NCBI GenBank assembly: GCA_040981125.1
Contig: JANRMQ010000001.1
Coordinates: forward strand, 682,001 to 746,000
From: DASSBQ01 sp040981125
GTDB lineage: Bacteria; Nitrospirota; Nitrospiria; Nitrospirales; Nitrospiraceae
Length of the DNA stretch: 64,000 bases
Direction: 5' to 3'
The stretch's first letter is position 1. Each line of letters begins with the position of its first letter. The position numbers and the translations under genes are program-made. The notes below the pieces were generated by a model. It saw nothing but the letters and a program-made list of their open reading frames with translations, did not search any database and was not told the DNA's origin. Shown here piece after piece: positions 23,701 through 32,078 of the stretch.

Positions 23701-25239
23701 TTGCGGCCGTTCGGAAAGCACCGCGAGTGGCGTATCCGTGCCCATTGAGGAGATCGCTTCCTCGCCCGCCACCACCATAGGAGTGATGACCATCTTCAGC
23801 TCTTCGACCGTGTAGCCGAACGCCTGTTGGCGCTGCCGAATGGTCGGATGGTCGGGCTGCGGCACATTGAGCGGCTCGGGCAATTCGTCCAACGAGATCC
23901 CGTATTGCGTCACCCAACTGCGATAGGGCTTGCGGCCGACGATATCGGCCTTGATCTCCTCGTCGTCGATGATCCGACCCTGCACCGTATCGACCAAGAA
24001 CATCCGGCCCGGCATAAGGCGACCTTTTTGACGCACATCTTTCGGTGCGGCGGGCAGCACGCCTGCTTCGGAGGCCAATACCACGACGTCGTCGGTCGTG
24101 ACTTGGTAGCGACAAGGCCGCAACCCGTTCCGATCCAACGTGGCGCCGATCAGCTTGCCGTCCGTGAAACAGACCGCCGCCGGACCGTCCCACGGTTCCA
24201 TCATCGCCGCGTGATATTGATAGAAGCCGCGCCGATCCAGGTCCATCTGCGGATTGGCCACCCAGGGTTCCGGGATCAGCATCATCATGGCGTGAGGCAG
24301 CGAACGGCCGCCCATGACCAGGAATTCCAAGGCGTTGTCGAGGCAGGCGGAATCGCTCTGGTTTTCCGAAACGATCGGAAACAATTTTTCCATGTCCGCG
24401 CCGATGAGATCCGAATTGAGGCGGCCTTGGCGGGCCCGCATCCAATTCACATTGCCCTTCAAGGTATTGATCTCGCCGTTGTGGCAGACATAGCGATAGG
24501 GATGGGCCAGCGGCCAGGTTGGAAACGTATTCGTGCTGAAGCGCGAATGCACGAGTCCCAGGGCGCTCATGACGCTCGCATCGTTCAAATCCTGATAGTA
24601 CGCCGCCATTTGATCGGGCAGCAGGAGCCCCTTATAGACGATCGTGCTGCTCGACAAGCTGGGAATGTAGAAAAAGTCGCGGCCGTCGATCGCCGACTCC
24701 CGCACGGCTTTCTCGATCCGCTTCCGGATGACATACAGTTTGCGCTCGAATTGCTCCTCGTTGAAGATGCCCCGCGCAATGAAGACCTGCCGCATAAACG
24801 GCTCGGTCTTGCGCGCCTGCCTGCCGATCGCATCGCTCTTGACCGGCACGTCGCGCCACCCGATCAACTTCGCCCCTTCTTCCTTCACGATGCCGCTGAT
24901 CAATGTCTCGCACTGCTTGCGCGCGTCGGCGTCCGGCGGCATGAATAGCATACCGACCCCGTATTCGCCGGCGTTGGGCAATTTGAGCCCGAGATCTTTG
25001 GCGGCCCGCTTGAAAAACTCGTGGGGCACCTGGAGCAGAATGCCGGATCCGTCGCCGGTGCAGGGGTCGCACCCTTGCGCGCCGCGGTGCGACAGGTTCT
25101 CCAGAACCCGAAGGGCGTTTTGAACGATGCCGTGGGAGCGCTGCCCCTTGATATTGACCACGAACCCGATCCCGCACGCGTCCTTTTCAAACCGGGGATC
25201 GTAGAGTCCTTGCTTCGCAGGAAATCCAGGTACGTTCAT
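20713..25239 (-). CDS. gltB: Glutamate synthase large subunit
   Basis: 1508 residues, normal for bacterial GltB. It makes two glutamates from glutamine and 2-oxoglutarate together with GltD, the central step of ammonium assimilation. The N-terminal amidotransferase nucleophile is Cys22 ('EKDACGIGF'), exposed after removal of a 21-residue propeptide. The FMN-binding TIM barrel includes 'GEGGQLPGHKV' and 'SGDSGGTGASPLASIKYAG'. The 3Fe-4S cysteines are in 'MRKCHLNTCPVGIATQ' (about 1130). The C-terminal GxGxG beta-helix runs from about 1260. Divergent from the polyprenyl synthase gene. Confidence 0.97.
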   Translation of the reverse strand: MNVPGFPAKQGLYDPRFEKDACGIGFVVNIKGQRSHGIVQNALRVLENLSHRGAQGCDPCTGDGSGILLQVPHEFFKRAAKDLGLKLPNAGEYGVGMLFMPPDADARKQCETLISGIVKEEGAKLIGWRDVPVKSDAIGRQARKTEPFMRQVFIARGIFNEEQFERKLYVIRKRIEKAVRESAIDGRDFFYIPSLSSSTIVYKGLLLPDQMAAYYQDLNDASVMSALGLVHSRFSTNTFPTWPLAHPYRYVCHNGEINTLKGNVNWMRARQGRLNSDLIGADMEKLFPIVSENQSDSACLDNALEFLVMGGRSLPHAMMMLIPEPWVANPQMDLDRRGFYQYHAAMMEPWDGPAAVCFTDGKLIGATLDRNGLRPCRYQVTTDDVVVLASEAGVLPAAPKDVRQKGRLMPGRMFLVDTVQGRIIDDEEIKADIVGRKPYRSWVTQYGISLDELPEPLNVPQPDHPTIRQRQQAFGYTVEELKMVITPMVVAGEEAISSMGTDTPLAVLSERPQLLFKYFKQLFAQVTNPPIDPIREQLVMSLVTNIGPKPNLMDESPESCRRIKVQQPILTNADLQKIREIADPHFRSKTLRMLFRVAEGPEGLGAAVDDLCKQASLAIKEGYTFLILSDRGVNEEWAPIPSLLGISAVHHHLVRECTRTEVGLILETGEPRDVHQFACLIGYGAGTVNPYLIFETLVDLERDGYLPEGLDAQTAEGKFIKAINKGLLKIFSKMGISTVQSYCGAQIFEAIGLNCELVDRYFTGTPSRLEGIGIREIGEESLRRHRIAYEPAPIRQLDFGGEVHYRVQGEHHNWSPETIYKLQHSTQANDPKTYAEFAALVNDESKRRSNLRGLLEFKFAGEPVPIEEVEPVSAIMKRFNTGAMSFGSISKEAHETLAIAMNRIGGKSNTGEGGEDPDRFIPAPNGDSRNSYIKQVASARFGVTAHYLVNARELQIKMAQGAKPGEGGQLPGHKVDENIARLRYATPGVQLISPPPHHDIYSIEDLAQLIFDLKNSNPDADVSVKLVAEVGVGTVAAGVAKAHADKVLISGDSGGTGASPLASIKYAGIPWELGLAETHQTLVLNDLRGRIRVETDGQMKTGRDVVIAALLGAEEYGFATAPLIVEGCIMMRKCHLNTCPVGIATQDPVLRKRFAGQPDHIVNYFYFVAEEARQLMAKLGFRTINEMIGRVDKLKAQKAIDHWKAKGLDLTPLLTAPDVGPEVPRYCVQKQDHGLACILDNQLMELCRPAIERGEKVALDLPIKNVNRTVGTMLSSTIAKKYGLDGLPPDTITIKFTGSAGQSFGAFLARGITLILEGESNDYLGKGLSGGKIVVFPPKASLFVPEQTILIGNTSLYGATQGEAYFYGMAGERFAVRNSGARAVIEGTGDHGCEYMTGGVVVVLGRTGRNFAAGMSGGVAFVLNELGKFESRCNLGMVELEKVTTVEDKQLLHDMITNHFMYTGSRKAKEVLDGWETMLQKFVKVMPVDYKRVLAERKAAAAAKSAKA

Positions 25240-25455
25240 GATGTGCCACTCACGAAAGGCGGGTTAGTCGGTTACAGGATGAACCCTATTATCGAGGACG
25301 CGGGCCTCTGGGAAGCACCGTCGCTCTGAATCTTGCCGGAGTAGAATGAATGAAGGGTCACCTTACTGGATGCGCCGTGAAACTGTCAAGATTCGGCGCC
25401 GCTATGCCCTCGTTTTACTTGACTTACCAGCGCACCCTGCCCTACTATCCGCCCC

Positions 25456-26460
25456 ATGCCGAATGGACCGAGCACGCTTACGCTGCACACGATGGCCGAC
25501 GTGTGGGAAGCTTATCGCGATGAGCTTTTGGGCGTTGAGGAACAGGTCCGGAAAAATTTGGATTCGAGCGTCGCGCTCGTCAACACCGTTGCCGCTCATA
25601 TTCTGAGCAGCGGCGGGAAACGCATCCGCCCGCTCTTCGTGCTGCTCTGCGCCAGACTCTGCGGCTATCCCGGCCGCGATCACCTGTTGCTCGGGAGCCT
25701 GGTCGAATTCATCCATACCGCAACCTTATTGCACGACGACGTCGTGGATGATGCGGATGTCCGGCGGGGCCGCCGGGCCGCCCGAAAAGTGTGGGGCAAC
25801 CAGATCAGCATCCTCGTCGGCGACTATCTCTACTCCCGGGCCATCTGCCAGATCGTCGATTTCCGCAACCAATCGATCAACGAAGCGATGGCCGAAGCCT
25901 GCCGAAAGATGGCGGAGGGAGAAGTGTTGCAGCTGTACTACAACGGCAACCCGCTGATGCCGGAGCCCGAGTACTTGCGGATCATCGAACATAAGACGGC
26001 GGGCCTGATCGCGGCCGCGTGCAAGATCGGATCAATCATCGGCGGCGCCACCGACGATCAGCAGGATGCCCTGTTTCGCTTCGGTCAACATCTGGGCATC
26101 GCCTTTCAATTGGCGGACGACACGCTCGATTACGCAGCCAACGGCGATCAACTCGGCAAAGCATTGGGCCAGGACCTTCGCCAGGGCAAGGCGACCCTCC
26201 CCTTGCTGCACCTTCTTCAACACTGTCCCGAGCAGGACCGGCAGATGATCAAGGACCGGATGGAGACCCGGGCGTTGAGCGAAGAGGATCTCCGCCGCAT
26301 TCTGACGCTGATGCAGGAGTACGGCTCTATCGCTTATTCGATGGATCGGGCGCAGGCCTTTGTTGCAGCGGCCAAACGCGATCTCGACTCGTTCGAGGAT
26401 GGCAATCACAAGCGGGCACTGTCGATCGCCGCCGACTACATGGTGACGCGCGATCGGTAA
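25456..26460 (+). CDS. Long-chain polyprenyl diphosphate synthase (octaprenyl type)
   Basis: A 334-residue all-helical prenyltransferase. The first Asp-rich motif 'LLHDDVVDDADVRRG' (about 93) and the second 'FQLADDTLDY' (about 218) bind magnesium and the allylic diphosphate. 'GGKRIRP' and 'GDYLYSRA' are also present. Small residues before the first motif suit a long-chain product, probably the side chain of a respiratory quinone. The exact chain length cannot be read. Start ATG as given; a later ATG at 'MADVWEAYRDE' is possible. Confidence 0.92.
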   Translation: MPNGPSTLTLHTMADVWEAYRDELLGVEEQVRKNLDSSVALVNTVAAHILSSGGKRIRPLFVLLCARLCGYPGRDHLLLGSLVEFIHTATLLHDDVVDDADVRRGRRAARKVWGNQISILVGDYLYSRAICQIVDFRNQSINEAMAEACRKMAEGEVLQLYYNGNPLMPEPEYLRIIEHKTAGLIAAACKIGSIIGGATDDQQDALFRFGQHLGIAFQLADDTLDYAANGDQLGKALGQDLRQGKATLPLLHLLQHCPEQDRQMIKDRMETRALSEEDLRRILTLMQEYGSIAYSMDRAQAFVAAAKRDLDSFEDGNHKRALSIAADYMVTRDR

Positions 26461-26598
26461 CCTCAGCCCGTTGCGTTACGGCCCGCCATTCCACATTTAA
26501 TCAGCGCGAATGTCTGCTCCATACACGTATCCGCCGCCGCTGCTGTTTGACACGCGACGTTTGTCCATCATCAACATTCATTTTATCGAGGACTGTCT

Positions 26599-27927
26599 AT
26601 GGCCCACGTAATTCCGTTTCGCGGCACGCTCTATGATCCGTCCGCCGTCGGCGATGTCCGGCGGGTCGTGGCGCCTCCGTACGATATTATCGATGCCGCG
26701 ATGCAGCAGTCATTGCACGAGCGTCATCCTCAGAACATCGTCCGCTTGGAACTGGGCTACGACCGGCCGGATGACGGGCCCGCCTCCAATAAGTATCAGC
26801 GGGCCGCGGCGTCGCTGAAAGAGTGGCTGCGCGCGGGACTGTTGCGCCGGGATACGGAACCGGCGCTCTATTACCATACGATCGACTATATCCCGCCCTA
26901 CGCCTCACCCGGCACCGCGAGCCGGCTGCTGAAAGGATTCCTCGCCACGGTCGCCTTGGAAGAATTCGGCACGGGTCACATCTATCCGCACGAGAATACA
27001 CGCGCCGCGGCCAAGTCCGATCGATTAAATCTCATGCAAACCTGCGGCGCGAACTTCAGCCCGATCTTCTCGTTATACTCCGATCCGTCCGGCGATATTC
27101 TCGCTGCGCTGGAACGAGCGGTCGCCGCGGAAAAGCCCCGCATTGATTTTCAGGATGACGCGGGATTCCGACAGCGCCTCTGGTCGATCACCAATACGTT
27201 GGTGCTGCAACAGGCGGTCGAGGCCATGAAGAACAAGCCGCTCTTCATCGCGGATGGGCACCACCGGTACGAAACCGCGCTCAATTATCGACGCCTCCGC
27301 CGCGAGCAAGCGGGAGCCGGCGCGCAGGGAACCCTTCAACCGTATGACTCGGTTATGATGTTGTTCTCGAGCCTCGAAGACCGAGGCCTGACCGTGCTGC
27401 CCACCCACCGGGTTCTGACCACCGCCGTTCCCGCGGTCGCCGAGATCAAACAGGCGCTGGCCGCCTCGTTCGAGTTCATCGAGTTTCCCTTTCAGCGGGA
27501 TCAGGAAGCGGCCGTCCGGCAAAAATTTCTTGAGGCGCTTCGGACGAGAGGGCAATCGGGACATGTATTCGGACTCGCCCTCCGCCATGATTCCCATTAC
27601 TATCTGCTCCAGCTCCGACCGACGCATCAACCGGCGGCAACCGAGTCTCCGAGAAACCGGCTCGATGTCTCAATCCTTCAGGAACGGGTGGTCGGCAAAT
27701 TGTGCCCTACGGCAAAAGAGCAGGAGGCCATGCTGTACACGAAGGACGATCATGAGGCCTTGAACTGGGTGCTGGACGGCACGGGGACAGCGGCGTTGCT
27801 GCTGAATCCGACAAAAGTCAGCGAGGTCCAGGCCGTCGCATCGGCGGGTGAGCGGATGCCGCATAAATCGACCTATTTCTTCCCCAAACCCCTTACAGGA
27901 CTCGTCATCAACGTGATGGAGGAGTAA
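26599..27927 (+). CDS. DUF1015 family protein
   Basis: A 442-residue protein of the DUF1015 family: 'IPFRGTLYDPS', 'VVAPPYDIID', 'NIVRLELGYDRPDD', 'GHIYPHENTRAAAKSDRLNLM', 'PLFIADGHHRYETALNYR' and 'GERMPHKSTYFFPKPLTGLV', spread along the whole length. The His-rich 'ADGHHRYE' motif is the most conserved part of the family. The reaction is unknown. GAGGA lies 8 nt before the ATG. The sigma-54 activator gene follows after about 25 bases, so they may be co-transcribed. Confidence 0.92.
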   Translation: MAHVIPFRGTLYDPSAVGDVRRVVAPPYDIIDAAMQQSLHERHPQNIVRLELGYDRPDDGPASNKYQRAAASLKEWLRAGLLRRDTEPALYYHTIDYIPPYASPGTASRLLKGFLATVALEEFGTGHIYPHENTRAAAKSDRLNLMQTCGANFSPIFSLYSDPSGDILAALERAVAAEKPRIDFQDDAGFRQRLWSITNTLVLQQAVEAMKNKPLFIADGHHRYETALNYRRLRREQAGAGAQGTLQPYDSVMMLFSSLEDRGLTVLPTHRVLTTAVPAVAEIKQALAASFEFIEFPFQRDQEAAVRQKFLEALRTRGQSGHVFGLALRHDSHYYLLQLRPTHQPAATESPRNRLDVSILQERVVGKLCPTAKEQEAMLYTKDDHEALNWVLDGTGTAALLLNPTKVSEVQAVASAGERMPHKSTYFFPKPLTGLVINVMEE

Positions 27928-27953
27928 AAAGCTCGTCATTTCCGGTGACTGCC

Positions 27954-29330
27954 ATGAAAGGCAAGGTTCTCATAGTCGATGACGATCAAGATATCGTCAC
28001 GATGCTGCAGGACCGTCTCGAAGCCAGCGGCTATCGTACCGTCACGGCCGCCGATGGCCAGCGCGGTCTCGAGCTGGTGGAGCAGGAATCCCCGAATCTG
28101 CTGCTGTTGGATCTGTACCTTCCCCGCCTCAAAGGCATGGATGTCCTCAAACGCCTGGCTCAAACCCGCAACATGGATGATCTGCCCGTCATCGTCATGA
28201 CGGCGGCCGGCACGATTCCCGACGCGGTGGAGGCCATGCGCCAGGGCGCGTACGATTTTCTTTTAAAACCCCTCGACAAAGACCATTTGTTGATCGTGAT
28301 TCAGAAGGCGCTCGAGCGTGACTCGCTCAAACGCCAGGTCGCCGTGCTGAAATCGGACATTCAGAATCGCTACGCCACGATTGTGGGGGGCAGCCCCAAG
28401 ATTCAGGCGATCATCGAATCGGCTCAACGGGCGGCCAAATCCGATGCCGGAGTGCTGTTGTTGGGAGAAAGCGGCACGGGAAAAGAACTGTTCGCGCGGT
28501 CGATTCACCAGTGGAGCCCGCGCCAAAGCATGCCGATGGTGGTGATCAACTGCGTGGCGTTGACGGAAAGCCTGTTGGAAAACGAATTGTTCGGCCACGA
28601 GCGAGGCGCGTTCACCGGCGCCGATCGACTTCAAAAGGGCAAACTGGAAATGGCCGACGGCGGCACCGTCTTCCTCGATGAGATCGGCGACATGTCGCTG
28701 CCGCTTCAAGCAAAGCTGCTGCGAGTCTTGCAGGACCGCGAATTCCACCGGGTGGGAGGCACAAGACCCGTGTCGGTCAGCATCCGGTTTATTGCCGCCA
28801 CCAATAAAGATCTCAAGCAGGCGGTCAAGACCGGCCAGTTCCGTGAGGATCTGTTCTTCCGCCTCAACGTCGTCAGTTTGACTCTTCCGCCGCTGCGGGA
28901 GCGCACCGAGGACATTGCGCCGCTCGCGAATTTTTTCCTGGAGCGCCACACGCGGGAACAGAAACGGCCCGGCATGACTCTGAGTCCCGCCTCGCTCGAC
29001 GCGCTCTCTCGCTATCCCTGGCCGGGCAATATTCGCGAATTGGAAAACGTCATTGCGCGCACCGTGGTCTTGAGCCCCGGCGATATCATTGAACCGGACG
29101 TGCTGGGTCTTTCGCCGGCCGATGCGGCGGTCCAGGTCGGACAAGCTGCGGCCCTGCCGTACATCAATCTGCCGTACCATCAATCGATGGAAGAACACAG
29201 TTCATATATCATCGATATGGCGCTGGAGAAGGCGGCGGGAAATCAAACGAAAGCGGCGGAGCTGCTCGGTCTGCAGCGCACGTATCTCGCCCGGCTGATC
29301 AAGCAGCGAAAACCGCCGGGCGAGTATTAA
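27954..29330 (+). CDS. Sigma-54-dependent response regulator (NtrC family)
   Basis: About 458 residues. Receiver domain 1-120 with 'LIVDDDQDIV' and the phosphoryl Asp in 'LLLLDLYLPR' (about 54). AAA+ domain with Walker A 'GESGTGKELFARSIH' (about 172), the sigma-54 contact loop 'GAFTGA' (about 217) and Walker B 'GTVFLDEIGDMS'. C-terminal Fis-type helix-turn-helix 'ALEKAAGNQTKAAELLGLQRTYLARLI' in two parts. It would activate sigma-54 promoters after phosphorylation. No histidine kinase gene is adjacent. The start may be the ATG used here or a GTG nine bases earlier. Confidence 0.93.
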   Translation: MKGKVLIVDDDQDIVTMLQDRLEASGYRTVTAADGQRGLELVEQESPNLLLLDLYLPRLKGMDVLKRLAQTRNMDDLPVIVMTAAGTIPDAVEAMRQGAYDFLLKPLDKDHLLIVIQKALERDSLKRQVAVLKSDIQNRYATIVGGSPKIQAIIESAQRAAKSDAGVLLLGESGTGKELFARSIHQWSPRQSMPMVVINCVALTESLLENELFGHERGAFTGADRLQKGKLEMADGGTVFLDEIGDMSLPLQAKLLRVLQDREFHRVGGTRPVSVSIRFIAATNKDLKQAVKTGQFREDLFFRLNVVSLTLPPLRERTEDIAPLANFFLERHTREQKRPGMTLSPASLDALSRYPWPGNIRELENVIARTVVLSPGDIIEPDVLGLSPADAAVQVGQAAALPYINLPYHQSMEEHSSYIIDMALEKAAGNQTKAAELLGLQRTYLARLIKQRKPPGEY

Positions 29331-29334
29331 GGAT

Positions 29335-29462
29335 GCTGAAAAAGTCCTCTTTTCACCCGCCCGCCCCGGTGCGCTGAGCCGCACCGTTCACCAAGCTTTG
29401 TTCTCGCGACGCTCGGAAACTCGATGTACACGGGAAAAGAGCCCGTCGCGGCCTATGCCTGG
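29335..29462. repeat. Intergenic repeat fragment with a family R-like tail
   Basis: On the minus strand, 29350-29392 reads GGTGCGGCTCAGCGCACCGG then GGCGGGCGGGTGAAAAG, like the G-rich tail of family R. It contains a stem GGTGCG-GCTCAG-CGCACC. It lies between convergent genes, so it may also end transcription. Confidence 0.45.
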
Positions 29463-30209
29463 TTAGGTCGCGCACAGGGATTTGCGGGACGCCAGGTCCA
29501 CCAATCCCGCCGCCGCGTCATGTTCCACCTGCGCATACCGCTCCGGTGTGCCGACATCGGACCAATAGCCGTCCAGGTCATAACCGACAATCCGCTCCCC
29601 TTCCTGCAAGGCCCGTACGTAGGCGTCGATAATCGATGATTCCCGGCCGTGAGGCACAGAGCGCAATAATCGAGGATGCAGGATATGGATTCCGGCGAAC
29701 ATTCGCGGCTCGACAGGACCGGGCGTCGAACGCCCGCGCCCTGTAATGGTCAGGACTTGCCGGTCTGGCCCAATCTCGACCAGGCCCCACCGAGCCGCCT
29801 CGGGATCTTGCCGCAGCACGAGCGTCGCCGCGGCATCCCGTTCCCGGTGGAACGCGATCAGGGCGTCCAGGTCCAACTCGAACAGCGTATCTCCGTTCAA
29901 CACGAGAAACGGTTCTTCATTAAAGAACGATTCCACCTGCTTGATCCCGCCACCCGTGCCTAAGATGACCGCCTCGTGGGAATATTCGATACGAAGACCG
30001 AATCGCGCGCCGTCTCCGAGGGCCTGTTCGATCATCGGACCGAGATGATGCAGGTTGATGATCACCTCCTGGAAACGATGCCGTTTGAGCAGCAGCAGAT
30101 TCCACACGATCAGCGGCGTGCCGGAGATCGGCAGCAGCGGCTTGGGCATGACATTGGTCAACGGCCTCAGCCTCGTCCCAAACCCCGCTGCAAGGATCAT
30201 GGCCTTCAT
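29463..30209 (-). CDS. murU: Sugar-1-phosphate nucleotidyltransferase, MurU-like
   Basis: A 248-residue NDP-sugar pyrophosphorylase. The nucleotide loop 'ILAAGFGTRLRPLT' (about 5-18), 'PKPLLPISGTPLI', 'LGTGGGIKQVESFF' (about 85-98) and the metal-binding 'LVLNGDTLFE' (about 106) are present. The end 'GYWSDVGTPERY' is typical. The upstream neighbour is an AmgK-like sugar kinase 67 bases away. In Pseudomonas the AmgK-MurU pair recycles cell-wall MurNAc to UDP-MurNAc. A mannose-1-phosphate guanylyltransferase role is the main alternative. Confidence 0.72.
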   Translation of the reverse strand: MKAMILAAGFGTRLRPLTNVMPKPLLPISGTPLIVWNLLLLKRHRFQEVIINLHHLGPMIEQALGDGARFGLRIEYSHEAVILGTGGGIKQVESFFNEEPFLVLNGDTLFELDLDALIAFHRERDAAATLVLRQDPEAARWGLVEIGPDRQVLTITGRGRSTPGPVEPRMFAGIHILHPRLLRSVPHGRESSIIDAYVRALQEGERIVGYDLDGYWSDVGTPERYAQVEHDAAAGLVDLASRKSLCAT

Positions 30210-30276
30210 AAAGAAGAAATGATGAATGAAGAATTATGAACGCTGAATGGAGATTAATCCAAGCGCACTCGCTGCG

Positions 30277-31377
30277 CTACTGGAGTTCCGGCACATACGG
30301 CGTGAGATGCCTTTTTAAGGAAGCGAGTTCGGGGTACTTGAGCAGGTTCCGTTTGACATAGCCGAGAACCAGCGGAATGTCGGCCAGGAACTTGGGATTG
30401 CCCTTGACCCGGTCAATGTAAACGAACCGGCCGGCTGCCTTGAGATTCCGCTGAATGCTGGTCAAGTCGAACAGCCGGCGGAACGCCGTACGATCACACT
30501 TCTGCCCTTCCGCCGCCATGCCGTCCAGAAACCGCTCGATCAATCCGTCGATCACCTCTTCATCCAACCGAATGTACGCGTCCCGGAGCAGCGAGGCCAA
30601 ATCATAACTCGCCGGCCCCAACAACGCATCCTGAAAATCAATCACCCCCAACCGCCCACCGTCGACCATTAGGTTACGTGAATGATAGTCGCGGTGGACG
30701 AAGACCTGCGGCGCATCGGCCAACATGCGCGCGATGCGCTGGAAGGATGCCCGAATCGCCGTCTCATCTTCGGTTTTCATCGGCTGATCCTGCCGAGCCG
30801 CCACCCCGTACTCAAGAAAATGTTCGAATTCCCACATGAGAAGCGGCACGTCGAAACTGCGGTGAAAAGCCATGCAAGCAGGATCGCGCCGCGCCGTGCC
30901 CTTGGCCTGGAGCAGAACCAGTCCGTCGATGGCCCGTCGATATAATTCTTCAATACGAGTCCGATCGGCATGACGGCAGGCTTCGGCCAACGTCAGATCG
31001 CCGAAATCCTCAAGATACAGAAACCCGCCTTCCCGATCGTACCAATACAGGGATGGAACGCAGACACCGGTGTTCGCAAGGTACGACAAAATATTCACGA
31101 ACGGCAATTCGTTGATCTGAATGGAAGCCCCGCTCACCGCCTCCTCGGACTGTTTGAAGCCCTCAGGCTCGGCGAGCTGCATCAAAATGACCGACCGAGG
31201 ACCGGCTGACTTCAACTCGATCCGGAAATAGCGGCGATTGGAAGCATCACCGGCGAGCGGAGTCAGCGAGGCTAATTCGGCCGGGAAAGGAAGATCGGTG
31301 CGGACGGACTGCGCGATGCGGATCGGATCAGGCGCGGCAAGCGGCCTTGCGGGCGTTGCGGGGTTAGTGGCGGCCAT
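30277..31377 (-). CDS. amgK: Anomeric MurNAc/GlcNAc kinase, AmgK-like
   Basis: About 366 residues of the aminoglycoside-phosphotransferase fold. 'LAGDASNRRYFRIEL' (about 41-55) matches the AmgK opening. 'GFLYLEDFGDLTLAEA', catalytic loop 'VFVHRDYHSRNLMV' (about 233) and 'GVIDFQDALLGPASYDLASLLRDAYI' (split across about 250-275) follow. The kinase makes sugar 1-phosphate for the adjacent nucleotidyltransferase. The ATG at 31377 was chosen because a TTG frame 36 nt upstream would include a TATAAT box. Confidence 0.72.
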   Translation of the reverse strand: MAATNPATPARPLAAPDPIRIAQSVRTDLPFPAELASLTPLAGDASNRRYFRIELKSAGPRSVILMQLAEPEGFKQSEEAVSGASIQINELPFVNILSYLANTGVCVPSLYWYDREGGFLYLEDFGDLTLAEACRHADRTRIEELYRRAIDGLVLLQAKGTARRDPACMAFHRSFDVPLLMWEFEHFLEYGVAARQDQPMKTEDETAIRASFQRIARMLADAPQVFVHRDYHSRNLMVDGGRLGVIDFQDALLGPASYDLASLLRDAYIRLDEEVIDGLIERFLDGMAAEGQKCDRTAFRRLFDLTSIQRNLKAAGRFVYIDRVKGNPKFLADIPLVLGYVKRNLLKYPELASLKRHLTPYVPELQ

Positions 31378-31385
31378 ACGGTCCG

Positions 31386-31412
31386 CATTATAGCGGAAAC
31401 GTTCCCGATTCA
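31386..31412 (-). promoter_or_regulatory. Candidate sigma-70 promoter of amgK
   Basis: On the minus strand TATAAT lies about 11 bases before the chosen ATG, with TTGAAT 15 bases further upstream (TTTGAA at 16 bases also fits). The transcript would have a very short leader. Supported by motif only. Confidence 0.35.
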
Positions 31413-31444
31413 AAGACTTTGCTGCAAAAATGATGGAGGCCGGT

Positions 31445-31573
31445 TCATTCCGCGGGAAGACTCTGCCTCATCGCGTCGAGATAAGCCGGGCTCTTTCGGG
31501 CGAGATCGGTGAGAGCCGGCAAGTCTTGGAGGATCAAGGTCAGCTTGCGCGTCACCAGCTCGAAATCAATCAT
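31445..31573 (-). pseudogene. Truncated HepT-like (HEPN) toxin
   Basis: A 42-codon frame, 'MIDFELVTRKLTLILQDLPA' continuing to 'LTDLARKSPAYLDAM', resembling the first 40 residues of HepT proteins, which are normally about 140 residues. It ends at a TGA soon after. The catalytic RxxxxHxY motif of HepT lies later and is absent. Its ATG overlaps the stop of the nucleotidyltransferase frame (ATGA), as in intact MntA/HepT pairs. Confidence 0.55.
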
Positions 31574-31987
31574 TGTCCTGCAGCCAGCCGATCCAGAGTT
31601 TGGTTCACGAATCGACGCTCCAGATCGAGGAATCGGCGATGGTCTTGATATCGTTTAAAGGCGTAGAGACGCAGGCGTTGAAACGTTTGAATCGGTCCGT
31701 AGAGAAGCCGGCATCGGTCCAGGATCTGTTTCAGGAGCAAAGGATCGGCACGATTGATTATGGCGAGAATCCGCATCACGTCCGGGGAAACAGGCCTGTA
31801 AGCTTTGCTGTATGTCTCCAAATCGCTCCAGCGACACATCCGTGTCTTTCAAGAGAATCGCCAGATCCAGGTCGCTTCGAGAATGAACGGGACCGTCCAC
31901 GGTCGAGCCGAATTGAAGAATCAAGTGAATGGCGTGGCGGCGCGCGGCTTCCGCAAGGCCCGGCGTATGTGGCTGCGACCGCTCCAT
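31570..31987 (-). pseudogene. Frameshifted MntA-like nucleotidyltransferase antitoxin
   Basis: Frame 1 starts at the ATG at 31987 and carries the nucleotidyltransferase motif 'LQFGSTVDGPVHSRSDLDLA' (about 24-43). Near 31765 the sense moves to another frame, reading 'LAIINRADPLLLKQILDR' and 'LYGPIQTFQRLRLYAFKRYQ' to the stop at 31570. Joined, the parts give a normal-length MntA. One base change therefore breaks the gene, unless it is a sequencing error. With the truncated hepT, it is a decayed toxin-antitoxin module. Confidence 0.65.
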
Positions 31988-32078
31988 GTGAGGTATGTAG
32001 TCCTTTGTCCGAGCGAGTCAAGCAAGACACGCATCGATCGCTGTTTCATTCCGCCGCGCGAGTCGGTAGGATAGTGTG

